Assembly: GCA_029953675.1 (NCBI GenBank)
Contig: JAMWBK010000005.1
Coordinates: 2,809,001 to 2,873,000, forward strand
DNA length: 64,000 bases
Direction: 5' to 3'
From: Rhodosorus marinus
Taxonomy: Eukaryota > Rhodophyta > Stylonematophyceae > Stylonematales > Stylonemataceae
How positions within the stretch are numbered: position 1 is the stretch's first letter; the number at the start of each line of letters is the position of its first letter. Positions 48,152 through 60,346 of the stretch are shown piece after piece. The notes beneath the pieces were generated by a model that did not search any database, was not told where the DNA came from, and saw only the letters and a list, made by a program, of their open reading frames with translations. The position numbers and the translations under genes are program-made.

Positions 48152-49409
48152 ATGGCTCATTGGAGTAAATATTCGGAGGAGTTGATTGCCACGGCAAAGG
48201 CGATTGGGACACCTGGCAAGGGAATTCTGGCCGCGGATGAGTCGACGGGGACGATTGGGAAACGCTTTGCGCCGATTAACGTGGAGAACAGTGAGGCAAA
48301 TCGACGATCGTAAGAGCAAAACAAATCATAATAGATACATAACGCGGTCAGCGTCTTCCGATTTGTTTGGCATGAATGGATCTTCCAGTGGCTAACATTA
48401 TGTGCGGTGCTATTCAGGTACCGAGAGCTGCTCTTCGAGAGCGAAGGACTTGGAGACCACATATCAGGCGTCATTTTGTTTGAGGAGACTTTACACCAGA
48501 GCACTGCAGACGGGAAACCCTTTTCTACTCTCTTAAAGGAGAAAGGCGTTCTTCCAGGAATTAAGGTGGACAAAGGCGTCACCCCGATTCCTGGAACGGA
48601 AGGGGAGACTTCAACTCAGGGGCTTGACGGCCTGCTGGGTCGATGCCAGGAATACTACAAGGCTGGTGCACGGTTTGCGAAATGGAGAGCAGTTCTCAAG
48701 ATAAACAAGGAGCTTGGGCTCCCGTCCGCGCTGGCAATCCAGGAGAACGCTTGGGGACTTGCCCGGTACGCGGCAATCTGTCAGGAGGCCGGACTCGCTC
48801 CAATCGTTGAGCCAGAGATTCTGATGGACGGTACCCATACAATCGAGGAAGCTGCTGCGGCTACCGAGAAGGTTAGTACGTGTCGAGAACCTTTCTGTGC
48901 TAAGGTGAGGCTGACCATCAAAGTGGGATTTTGCAAAACAGGTTCTGGTTGGAGTTTACAAGGCACTGGCGGACAACAAGGTCCTCCTTGAGGGGAGCTT
49001 GCTTAAGCCCAATATGGTCTATGCCGGAAACGAGAGTGGTCAGAAGAACACAGCTGGTGATATCGCTTTCTATACCGTACGAACGCTGCAGAGGACGGTG
49101 CCACCTTCGGTTCCGACCATCTGTTTCCTCTCCGGTGGTCAAACAGAAGAAGACGCCTCATTGAACCTCTCCGCGATGAATCAGTTGGACGCCAAGAGAC
49201 CTTGGAGTCTAACGTTCTCGTATGGCCGGGCACTGCAGGCCTCAACACTGAAGGCGTGGATGGGCAATCTAGAGAACTTGCCAAAAGCACAAGCGGAGTT
49301 TCTGAAACGGGCGCAGGCCAACGGACTTGCAACGCTCGGAAAGTACACTGGTGGGCTCGAGGGTGCAGCTGCGGGCGAGTCCCTCGTGGTCAAAAACTAT
49401 GTCTACTAA
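48152..49409 (+). CDS. FBA: Class I fructose-1,6-bisphosphate aldolase
   Basis: Exons 48152-48309, 48418-48871 and 48942-49409 encode about 359 residues, the normal length for class I aldolases. It cleaves fructose 1,6-bisphosphate into dihydroxyacetone phosphate and glyceraldehyde 3-phosphate in glycolysis and gluconeogenesis. Landmarks are complete: [39 protein letters not shown] with Lys141, [23 protein letters not shown] with the Schiff-base Lys226, [23 protein letters not shown], and the C-terminal tyrosine of KNYVY that aids catalysis. The N terminus ([10 protein letters not shown]) has no transit peptide, so this should be the cytosolic isoform. Introns are 108 and 70 nt. It converges on the sigma factor gene with only 194 bases between stop codons. 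Confidence 0.97.
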
Positions 49410-49603
49410 TAGGGCAACGCGATGATGAGGTTTCATTGCTTAAAGAGCCACGAAGTTTTATTGACTTAATCCAAAGTTAGACATTTCCTATTGTAGAATT
49501 CTACATCTATCCAGAGTACCGAATACACGGAGGGTCGACGTCAACAGTCATCATTAGCGTAAGTACAAGTCTCTCACGTCAAACAACTTTCCAATTCGAG
49601 CCA

Positions 49604-51599
49604 TCAACACCCATACACATACTCTTTTAGTCGGCTGTTCCTCGACGGGTTTCTCAACTTTTTAAGAGCTTTTGACTCAATCTGCCTGATTCTGTGGAGC
49701 AAACATAATACCGTCCGGTCAGCACCACCATCCACATCAACAGCAATTCATCAAATAACACGATGACATACCTTTCACGTGTTACCGAAAAGTGCGTCCC
49801 GATCTCCTCCAGGGTCTTTGCCTTCCCGTCGTCGAGACCGTATCTCATTCTTATTACATCCCGCTCTCGGGCGTTGAGAGTACCCAAAACCGAATCCAGG
49901 TCCTCTCTAAGAAGGCTCTTCTCCGCCTGCAGGAAACGCGGAAATTAGATCGTGTCAGTTTCTCGCAGGCACAATGTGAGCGATGGTAGGACACTCTACA
50001 TACCTTCTCCTCGGGCGATTCTCCGTTCCACTCGATGAAACTAGCCAGAGTTGTGCTCTCCTTGTCATCCGCTCCCCCGACCGGCGTCTCCAACGAGAGA
50101 GTTGAGCGTGCACACCTCAAGACGAATCGCAGTTTATCTACAGGAATCTCCATCCGGTCGGCAGTTTCCTTTTCAGATGGAGGCCTGCCAAGTTCACCCT
50201 CTAGTGCTTTCGAGACCTTTCTGACGCTCGTGCTGTTTAACAGAAAATATCGACCATTCAGAAAACTCGACCTCAAGGGGGTTGCTTTGGAAGTGCAATC
50301 TCCTTACATTGTATCGTTCACGTGCACGGGCAGTCTGATAGGACGCGAAAAGTCCGCAATAGCCCTAGTTATTGATTGACGAATCCACCAAGTTGCATAA
50401 GTTGAAAATTTAAACCCTTTGTCCGCATCGAATTTCTCGGTTCCCTTAATTAATCCAATTGAGCCCTCTTGAATGAGGTCCTGGAATGAAAGCCCTCGGT
50501 TCAGGTATTTCTTCGCGATTGAGACCACAAGTCGAAGATTTGCTGAAACCTAGTGTTCAACGAGCGGAGAATGAGACGCAAAGTTAGCGAGTCAGCGACA
50601 AGCGGAGCTAAAAACATCGCATACACCAGTCCTACCATCTTCTCCTTGGCGAGCCTCCCACAGTAAAGATTCTTCTTGAACTGATTGTAATCCAAATCAC
50701 ATTCCTGAGCCCATTCCGTATCTGTTGGACTTCTCCCAACCTGATTTTCGAATAAAAAATGCATTTTGAGCACTCCATCTCGGCCGCGTTAGATATGATG
50801 CAATCCCCTACCTTCTCAATGAACTCTGCCCGAGTCCGCTCAAGGCCGAGTAGCATCTGAATTGATCTAGCCAACTCAATTTCATTTTCCGCCTTCAAGA
50901 GCTTCGTTTTACCAATCTCCTGCAGATAGCTCTTCACAGAATCCCGAGCCTGATTCCTCTTCTTTCTTCTTCGCCTTCTACGGGATGCCCGCAGGAGCTC
51001 TTCGTCGTCATAGTCTTCATCGTCCTCGTCATCATCTCCATCTCCGGACGCGTGCTCGTCATCGTCCGAATACCCACTCCTGTCACGCAACATTCGGTTC
51101 TTGCGAATGCTCTCCAACATTTCTTGAGCGCCCTTCTCCATCTCCCGACCTGGTACACTCTCCGAGGGCTTTGTCGGACTAAGAACGGATGCTGCTGGGT
51201 TATCACCGCTACCCTCCGGGCTTGTGATTCGTACCTATTCAAGGCAGTACAATACAACGAACGCATGTAAGAAACCATGCAAAACTAATCTACAGCGCCG
51301 CCACCCTCTAACTACTTCTGGGAACTACTTACCGATCTGAGGTTGGAAGCCCGAGCCTCTGTTTGGGAAATATGACTCGGGATCCTCTGCTTCACCTGCG
51401 AAGTGGTGCTCAGGATATTTGAAACCTGAAACATCAATTCAAACACGGCATGTCAGCCATCCACTTTAAACATCAAAATCGCTGGAATCCCTTGATCGAT
51501 GCGGGCGATTCTCACCTGAGCCCGTGAGGAGCGTCTCCGCACATTTTCGTTCCTACCCGTACGCTGTCTCAACAACAGCGTACTCCCCACGAATGCCAT
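49604..51599 (-). CDS. Plastid RNA polymerase sigma factor (sigma-70 family)
   Basis: Eight exons on minus (51516-51599, 51333-51425, 50812-51234, 50636-50740, 50308-50549, 50004-50232, 49772-49926, 49604-49691) encode about 472 residues. It would direct the plastid-encoded, bacterial-type RNA polymerase to promoters. The start [16 protein letters not shown] is a phenylalanine-type transit peptide. An acidic run ([13 protein letters not shown]) followed by a basic run (RRRRRRKKR) precedes region 1.2 ([20 protein letters not shown]). Region 2 is [38 protein letters not shown] and [13 protein letters not shown]. Region 3 has [12 protein letters not shown], region 4 [18 protein letters not shown] and [16 protein letters not shown]. 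All regions for -10 and -35 recognition are intact. All introns are 71-98 nt. Confidence 0.95.
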
Positions 51600-54500
51600 C
51601 TCAAAGCCCTCCCTCAGTCGTCAAATTGAATAATTATGATAAAACAAACAAGTTGGTTTCCTCTTACTCCTCGGCCACCATCCCTGTCCTCAACAACCAG
51701 AAATCAAACACCGAGGAAGAAGCAAAACTCTTCTCCTCACCACCAACCAACCATCCCCCTCCTCCCAACCCCCCCCCCTCCCTCCCTCCCGTCGAAATGC
51801 CCCAATCCAAATCAAATGTCTTCCGAAAATGACCCCAAAAATCTCCCACCCCACCCCCAACCTTCCACCCTCCCCAAATCCTCCTGTTTCCCTTCAACAA
51901 AGCAAGAGGCTCCCTCCCTAACCGCACTCCTTTCTTCCCCAGAAGTCAAGATAGCGCAAGAAACCCTACCAAACTCAAAACGCACACTCTTCTCATCCCG
52001 AGAAACCTTGCCCGTCACTTCCATTGGAACTCCTACGTCCATGCTGGACCAAATCAACACGGCAAGAACAAACTCCCCCTCCCCCCTTACTATATGAAAT
52101 CAAAAACAAAACCGCCTCTGATATCCCTCAAAAATCTCAATTCTTATAACCCGTTGAAGTATTCTCTCGTCGGTTACCGAACCCCTAGAAGAAAACAACA
52201 TTTCCTCCCACCCCACTCCACCCTCTCCTCTTTCCCCCCCGGGGGAAAGGAATGAAGGGGGGCGGGGAGGGAAAGGAATGAGGGAGTTTTCTTTTACTTG
52301 CGAAAAATCCAAGCTAAATAAAATCTCATTTCACTCTAATCTCCACTAAAACATTACTAGAAATCAATCAATCATTTGGCATTGTGTTTCATTTGTCGAC
52401 AGGTGTCTTTCAAAAGCGTCTTATTTTCAATAGTTAATTGCAGTTTTGTTTTGAGGGGGACATCAACACCGTCGGCCCATGTTATCCAGGATCACGCCAA
52501 CACTGGAATTTGGTATGAAAATTTGAACATATATACTCACGCCAAGTCACCCCTGAACATAATTTTGTATACCATCGTCGGCCCCCATCTATCTCCCTAG
52601 TGCCGTCGGCGCACGTTTTACCGAACCCCTTAGTAGGACTTTTGAAGAGAAACGTGATATGCTGTATTTTGCGAAAAAAAAGATCTAGGAATTCGAGTAA
52701 AGAATATATGCAGGGGTAGATAAGTTTGCTATTCATAACACCACGGGGTGGTAGTCATTTGGGTCCAAGATTTTATGCAAAATGTTGAGGGTGGGGGGGG
52801 TTTGGGATACTTTTAAGAATTCACAAGCATACGTTTTTTTTTGGTCTATTGGATTATCTATCTCGGGCGAAACAGATTGGTTTATCGGCCAACTAATAAA
52901 GACGATTTACGCAGAGCGAGTCTCTTACTGGTTCCTATTGCAACGAAAAAATGTGAAAATTTAAGAATCATGCACTCAATCTCGCCTTGGCCATCCAATA
53001 ATCGTCTGGAAGATAAGATCGTAGCCATGAGCTTGCAACAAGGGACCGCAAAAACTCCATCAATAAAGGAGGGGTACGCAAATTCTTTCAAATGTAAACC
53101 TTTGATCCCGTCCCATTCAATATCATCTGAGGCCTTTTCTCACCGGATACGAACCCCCTAGATACGTTCCAAGTCAAAGAAGCCCAAAACGACTATCGTT
53201 GTGTTTTATCGAGGATCCAGCCAAGGGTTGATCGTTCGTAAGGAACGCATCAATATATATATTTCACAAAAATAATTTTGGAAGTATTTACAATCCATGA
53301 AGGCGGGAAGGAGGGGTTAAGACGATCCATATCAAGTGAGATGAGTTGAGGTCACCAAAGGCCATACTAGTTTTTGACCATTTGTCTGCCCAGACAACAA
53401 CTAGACTCCCTGCTCTTCTCAAAAACAGTTTCTAAGGGACGACTTGAAACGATCCAAAATTCCCCCCGGTTGGTAACAAAACCCAAAAAGGGGAAAATCC
53501 ATGAAGAAATAATTCATTCATCACCTTGACTTTTTCTACAAGGGAGTGGATGGAAATTGAAATTATCGAAACACTAAACAAAAAAGCCATCCAGCCAGAA
53601 TTCTTTAATTTTTCCTCTTCCTATTGGATAAATATTTTCAAAACTTTCATTCCACACGTGAAATATTTTGCCAATGAACTTCGGCTTCCATCGTCAGTAT
53701 TGTCGTTCGAGACTATGAATGGTGAGAATACTCCAATAAATACGAAAATTCTTTAGTTCTCCGACGGTCGGGACCGCGAATGGATGGAAATGTTTTATTT
53801 ATTTACGTTAAACAAAATACTTCTCCTCATGGATCAGAAACGTTCGGGTAAAGCGGACGGGCGCCAATGAGTCCACTCCGGGGCGTGTAGGGAGGAATGG
53901 GTGAGGTGAGCCTGGAGACGTTTGCCAGGATCTTTGTTCCTGCGGAAACCGAGGGCGAAGGAGGGGAGACTTTCTTCTTTCTTTTTCTTTGTTTTTTATT
54001 GTGCAAAGAATGTTTCCGTAGTTACCGTAAACCGCAGGTGGGCAGAGCGGAGGCGAGATATTTCTTTCAGGTTCTCGACGCAGGTTGTGCAAGACCAAAT
54101 AATCACGTGCTAGGCTCGTTTCTGTCCTTACCACAAATAAAAGAGAAAATCGCCGGGCAGTAAGGAGGCGAGACATGTCTTGTAAATTCCTGATGCAGGA
54201 TGTGGCAAGACCAAATCACCAGTGAGGGATGAGGGTTAGTGATTGGGTTCGGCAACCAGCTCTCTGAGTTTGGAAGGCTTCCTACTTGTTTTTAGTTCTA
54301 TTTTGTGCTCGCCGCAGCAATGATTGACCAGCGCTGAGATTTTTCGGGGTTGGGTGCTTGGGTGACGGTGCCCAGGAACGTCGCCAGAGATGATGACGGG
54401 AGAGCTTCTACGGATAGAAGATGATGGTTCCTCAATTTTTTTGTCCTACCGACACACTAGGAAATGTGCCTGGCGGCTGGGGAGTCCTATACCGTTGAAT

Positions 54501-55602
54501 TCCAAACTCGTTGGTGGTGCGTTGGGTCTCACGGCGGTCACCATTCGGTTAGCTTCGATACCGTCGAATCCGCAGGTAGTCCCTCAATCCCTCTGCTCTC
54601 TAGAATAGCAATATACAATGTCGACCTACCATGCTAGAGGACTGTTGGCGAGGCCTCTTTAGTCAATCATATGTTACCTTCCTGGAAGTGTCCGCTACCT
54701 TCTATTCTGCTTAGCGACAAATCTCGTTCGGTAGTTTGGCCATCTCGCTCGCTCCTCCGAAAGCCTTAGTGTTGCAGAGCCCACCTTTCTCAAATGGACC
54801 TTGCGTGAGCCAATAGCTCAACTTGAGAAGGCGCTGTTTTAGAAGCTATCAGGACCATGTAACCTAAAGCCTCCTAGCACGATTCACATCGTCAAAGACT
54901 AGCATGAAACATGGGCATATGCGTGCCGAACCTACGTGCTCCTTGACGGTAAATCGGTCCACGGATGACGCCGATACACAAGACCCGCTTTCGGTGGTCT
55001 CATGATGATCCCTAAGATGTGAAAAACGCTTCAGGATGTGTAGATATGCCCTGTCATTCTTTGACCTCTGAAAATGGCTAGGATGTCCGAAATGCGCAAC
55101 TCCATGGGGAATACTCCCTGTTGGGAGCAGCCTGACGCCCGTGGGAACATCGATTCTTGGACAGACCTCCAATGACCCGACGATGACGAGAAGCGAAGAC
55201 AAGAGTACAGAGGGGCCTTGATGGCTTCTGCGTTGATCGAGATATCTACCAGTAGCGTCTTCGATAGAGTGTGGCCATCACGTTTCCCTGTCGTGGCTCT
55301 TGCTCTCGAGCATGATCTCCCCTACTGATAACGGGAACCTCGTTGCGCTTCCGTATAGAGAAGAACATTCCTAAGATCGATGCCTACATCGCTTCGGACA
55401 GTGGTCTGGAGTCCACTTGCCTTTCCAGCCTCGGTGTGGTTCATCAGTGCATTTATAACAAAATAGAAGAAACCCTCCTTGGTCATACTATTAAACTACT
55501 ATATTACAAACTCGAGTCGGAAAATAATTGTTACACTCTCACAACGAAAACCCCTTTGCAGACATCGACACACAGACAGGCAGCGATCCCGTTTTACCCA
55601 TC
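51600..55602. other. Four kb without a recognisable gene
   Basis: Bases 51610-52090 are C-rich on plus, so G-rich upstream of the sigma factor gene. Further on it is mixed to AT-rich. ACCGAACCCCT or close variants recur near 52176, 52620 and 53150. A two-copy repeat lies at 54043-54225. A minus frame at 54864-55202 (112 codons) is open without recognised similarity. Confidence 0.45.
54043..54225. repeat. Two-copy direct repeat, about 116-bp spacing
   Basis: Both copies contain GGGCAG, GGAGGCGAGA, a T-rich stretch, GATGCAGG or GACGCAGG, then GTGCAAGACCAAAT or GTGGCAAGACCAAAT. The first starts near 54043, the second near 54157. Confidence 0.7.
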
Positions 55603-56917
55603 TCAAACCAAATCGATCTCCCGCCTTGTGTACCAAACCCAGTCGGCGAAGTCTCGGCGAGGAGGAGCTGTGATCTTCGGGTTATGGTTCTCCCATTGCA
55701 CGCCCTGGGGTAGTATTGTGAAACAGGATTCTCCAATCCTTCGGGAAATCCTGTCCGGAATACCATCCCGGCCAGCAACATGAGCTGCACCAGCAAGTAC
55801 CACAATCCTCGAACTAGAATTTTCTGGTCGAGTCAGATATTTGCTCGCGCTCTCAGCCATGTACTCATCCCAGAGGGTTGCAGCCTGGTAGTATCTCTCA
55901 AATGCCGGGGAGTTCACATTGAAACCATGATTTCCTACCCCGCCATTCTCCTCGGATAGCCCAAGGTTCAGCTTGAACCTTTCAAGGTGTCTCTCGTTGC
56001 GAAGGTCCATCTCTGGAAGTCTGGCCTGCACTTCAGCTGGCAGCTGGTCGATGCCGTACTGACTCACAGCATGCACAACCGGATACGGGCAATTAAGGCC
56101 AAGAATAGGGACAGTATTCTCTCGACAATACTGGAGTATCGGAGCCCACATGTTAAACTCGTATCCAAAGGTACTGGAGAATTCAGGAGACGGGAATGCT
56201 CAAGATCAGTCGAAAGCCCTTCGGAACGGGCGAATGAATCCGACGAGCTATTGGACAGGGCTGACACCGCTAAAATTCATACCTGTCCCACTGTGTAAGC
56301 TCGTGCAGCTTGGTCAGGTTGATTTTACGGTTTATGTAGGCGTTCAGGTACGGCTGATGTTGGCGATAGAAATGCTCCATTCCTATGACTAGCGGGCGCT
56401 CTGGTTCAAGCTGATGCAGAGACTCAATAACCTCAAGCTCAGCACGGTGGTGCAAGGGATTTGTATGTGTTTCACCAACTATGACAGCCCTGGGAAGATT
56501 TCTTAGCCTTCGCTCGAACAACTGCAGAGGTCTTGGGGGCAGATAGGAGCCTGGAAACAAGAAACACTATTGTCAGAAGCACGCTAGAAAGGAACCGGCT
56601 AAAAGGAGCAGGTCTGCGGGTTCACGAAAGCCCAAATTATCCTCACCAATCTTAGTATCAAAAATCGACTCTTCCTCTCCATACTTCCTGGGACCGACAA
56701 AACTGGACCACAGCGCATCACTCTTCTGCGCCGGAAGAGCCAACCCTGCCCCCAACCCAAGCAAAGCCCCAGACGACGAACGCAGAAAATCTCTTCTCGT
56801 AGTATCTCCCGTCATTAAAACCCCTCCTCCTTGCCTCCTCCGGCTACTCCTCCTCCCCCCGGCCCTCACCCTGCCCGGCAACCGCCCAGACGAAACCACG
56901 AACCCAGGCACCTCCAT
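55603..56917 (-). CDS. ChaN/DUF399-like protein, Tat-targeted to thylakoid lumen
   Basis: Three exons on minus (56647-56917, 56283-56550, 55603-56173) encode about 369 residues. ChaN-type proteins bind haem or related tetrapyrroles in bacteria, and plant relatives lie in plastids. The domain is clear: LPRAVIVGETHTNPLHHRAE with the GETH motif (His119), PLVIGMEHFYRQHQPYLNAY, LTQWDS, FGYEFNMWAPILQYC, VPILGLNCP, and the C-terminal IVVLAGAAHVAGRDGIPDRI. The N terminus is bipartite. A basic stretch (residues 1-36) is followed by a twin-arginine signal, TTRRDFLRSSS with RR at 41-42, a hydrophobic core LLGLGAGLALP and a KSDA cleavage-type end near 68. This predicts transport across the thylakoid membrane by the Tat route, fitting a folded, cofactor-bearing cargo. 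ATG at 56917 is used; an inner ATG at 56815 would leave only the Tat signal. Introns are 96 and 109 nt. Confidence 0.88.
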
Positions 56918-59134
56918 CACCACAAGACCACACAACAAAAGAAAAAAAAAACCCCCACCAAACCAGAAACCTCAATCTCCCCCCCGAAACTGCCTTCACG
57001 AACCCCCGCCTTCCTCTGCACTTATACCGCAGCAAAAGCTTCATCCAAAACCACCCTCCCGCCCCTCGCAATACACGCTATACCTCAAATCTTACCTCTT
57101 CCTACCCATTCCCACACGAACGCATCATCCCCAAAACCCCAAAAGACACATCCAAATCAAAACCACGAAAACAAAAAAAAATCCCCCACCCTCTTCCAAT
57201 CCCCATACCCCCCTCCCCTCATTTATCTTTACAAAAATCCAATTGTAATTCAACAAGAACTCCTTTCCAGTGTTTAAAATTTAATGAAATAGAATAAATG
57301 AATTCAACTACTATATATTAACCCCTTTATAGTTTCCGAAGATTGGGACTCATTAAATTTTCGTTTTTGGATATATCCCCGCCCTCCCTTCCTTTCTCCT
57401 TAGCATAATTCCAGCCGATTGGCGCACGAAAGACAGGGATCTTTGAAGATTTTTTTGTTGAAAGTATCCGAACTCTTTGAGCGAATGGAAAAGGAGAATG
57501 GGTGAATGACAGCAAAATTTTTAATATTATAGATAATTATGATTGGTGTTATAATATAGTATTTGGTAATAATAGAGATGGTTTCGTATTATAGCCAATG
57601 GAGGAAGAGAATGGAATGCTCGTTGGATCAAAATATCTCAAGAAATTCATGTTGATAAGTTGTTTTTTGGGCGACGGTGTTTTTTTTGTCCTTTTTTTGG
57701 TCGTGTTTGGGGAAAAGTGTGTGTTTCGACTCCTACAGTACGTCTGACAATGTGATATCCGATGGATACGTCTTATCAAAGTTAGGTGTCAGGGTTTGTC
57801 TGAATCCTGGGTTTCGATAGTTTTGCCGTGTCAACCAGCCGTACGATGGTGGAGGTCTCGTATCCAGGGGTTTTTGGGTGTTCTGGCGGTCACAGATTCT
57901 ACTTATTGATGTGCACGCTTTGTTTCTCTGTGGAATTCTCGTTAAGCAAAAGGAGACTATGAAGAGGTGCCTGGTGAGTTTCTGATCCGGCTCGAGCCAG
58001 GGAGCATCGACGATTTTCTCGTCATTGATTTCGTCGAGGAGCTCGGTGATGTTATTATTAGCAGTTTAAGCACTGGCACTTGTCAAGGACTTGAGCCCTG
58101 GCTGGCTTTCCTGAACTCAGTCCGAGACTGTTTTTTTGTTTTCCTCCCCCCACTGAATCCGTTTGTTCATTCGTTGGAGTGAGCGGAATGTGTTCAAGGT
58201 TGGGTTATCCGTATTTCCGGAGCGGAGGGAGAAAGCGAAGGATACGAAACACAATGAAGTCCCTCCTAGAATAATAGACGCCCAGATCTAAAAATGATCC
58301 AGCTACCCTGTTCTGTAATGCGAACCCATTCCTGTTCGTACTGGTCACTCAACGAATCGAAAAAACAGCTCGAGGAACGCTCAAACCGGCTGAATGGATT
58401 CTAGTGCAGCAAATGAAGCTGCTCGCGGCGTAAAAACGTCAGGACTCAAGCAAACAGCCTCTACGCAAAAGAAACGATACGCAAATGAAACGATATGCAA
58501 ATGAAACGATATGCTTTGACAATCCACAAGACCAATCGAACAGCAGGGGCTTCCTTCAACCGGTTTCCAAGCGAATCTCAGCTTCGAAAATTCCACACTA
58601 TAACTCGGCGAGCGACCCTCTTGTCTCCGATAATAGCCAGTCAGAAGTCGCTCGATCTAGAAAACTTCGAAACTGCATTGGAAATCCATTGTCCGTTAGG
58701 ATTGGCTCCCAGGGCTTGCTGAATCCCATCCCTGCTTTGCTAAAAGCTGAAAGGTTCCAGACTAGGATGTTCGGGGTGGTTGTGTCCAGTAAAACACAGG
58801 GTGATGCGGCGGTTGCTTCGATTCTGAAATTCATCCGATGGAGTATTCAGCATCAGGGAGCACAGTATGGCCCCATTGAAGGGTCTGAACCGAAAACTCT
58901 AACGAGCTGGACTCGAATTTCTACGTCAATCTCCTGCTCGTACTCCAAGAGCGTTAGATATTCCCGACAAATTAATATTTTATGAAATATGAGGTCAGCG
59001 ACTCAGAAACCGGAAAGTCCGGTGGAACTAGTCAACAAGTGTTGCCCGCGAAAAAGAATTGGACAGTAGCAACACTTAGAATCCCACCGCAAAAGGTTGC
59101 CAACCTGTTCAAACGTACGCAATAAACGTCAGCT
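56918..59134. other. Intergenic, no gene recognised
   Basis: Bases 56920-57250 are C- and A-rich on plus, again G-rich on the sense strand of the downstream minus gene. From 57250 to 57750 it is AT-rich. A plus frame at 57967-58182 and others at 58485-58985 have no recognised similarity. The 3' end of the NIPA gene lies at the right edge. Confidence 0.42.
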
Positions 59135-60346
59135 CTAGGCTGGCAGCTCGGAATCCAATTCGTTCCCTGCAGTTTTAGCCTGTTCGTCTTCGCTGGCAAC
59201 GAGATGAACCCCAGCCGTTGTTGTCATAATCGCGAAGACAAGCCCTATGGGGTTTGCCTTATCGCTGTCGAATTCTTTAAAAACCACCTGGGCTCCGAGT
59301 ATTGTGAAGAGTGTGAACAGAACGTAGTGTCGTGGAACAACCTGAAGAACCGGAGATGAGACGCGGTTAATACAATAAGGCAGATTCGATGCTTTTTTGC
59401 TTCGCAGTACGTACCTCTGTATTCCCAAACTCGGCCATAGCTTTGTTGATGAATACGATCTGGAGCGGTAGCGTCACCGCCAAAACGATGACGACCACGA
59501 CAAAGTAGGAAAGGTGCGCAGTGGACCATTCGCGAACAGAATCTCTCAAGAAAATTGATCCAGTTTTTGCTGCGATGACGCTGAGCCCTTCTGAACATGA
59601 GCACGTCGCCAAATACAGCATCGATGATTTCTTTCCAAGGTCTGAAACCTGGTCTAGGAGAATGCCCAAACCAATCAGCACAAGCTGACCTATGAGGTAC
59701 CGAAAAACACCCCTCTTAAAGAATCTCGTGTGCAGTTCAACCGCTGTCATAACCACTCCGTCTCCGAGGTGCTGCATGGGAAACACAGCGAAAACCATCA
59801 TCGTTCCACAAATACATAGAGCCAAACCAATCATTTTCATCCGAGTTGGACGTTCCCCGAGGATTCTGAGACAACAACAAAAGCACGAGTATCAAAAAAA
59901 TCAGAATGGGACTCATCTACGGGACAGCGTGGGATATAAAAACTTACTTGATTGCAAGCAATCCTGCTATAGCGACGCTCCAGCCACCAAGCGGCGTGAG
60001 AAGAGAGGCAGGGGCGAACGCGAACGCGACAAAATTCAACAGTTCACCAATTCCCAAACTCGCGCTTCCAATCCTGTCAAACACGAATACCAAAAAGAAA
60101 TCATCCCATTATTAGCACCAGAAACCAAGCCACAGCCACCACAACACACCAGTCAGGTCGGTGTTCCACGTACCACCACAAAGGAGTCACGAAAACGGAG
60201 CTCTTCTTCTTCGGCTTGACCATGTGAGACTTCTTCTGAAGCGTCATTCCCACGCTCACCATGACGCCCCCAGACAAGGCAATAAGCACGCCCAGTATCA
60301 GTGTAGCATGTCCAGCCATTCTGTCAATAATGTTAAGCCCACCCAT
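59135..60346 (-). CDS. NIPA-type magnesium transporter
   Basis: Four exons on minus (60174-60346, 59948-60073, 59415-59865, 59135-59341) encode about 318 residues with nine or so membrane helices. NIPA proteins form a branch of the drug/metabolite transporter superfamily and mediate Mg2+ uptake in membranes of the secretory or endosomal system. Family landmarks: MAGHATLILGVLIALSGGVM, VGMTLQKKSH, TPLWWIGSASLGIGELLNFV, AFAFAPASLLTPLGGWSVAI, KILGERPT, PLQIVFINKAMAEFGNTEVV and PRHYVLFTLFTILGAQVVF. The LWWIG join places the first splice at TG|GTACGT (phase 2). All introns are 73-100 nt. The C terminus is a short acidic tail. The upstream DNA is C-rich on plus. Confidence 0.92.

Noticed and set aside
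54864-55202. Minus frame of 112 codons
   Set aside because: Reads somewhat like protein but no family, start context or splice partner was found.
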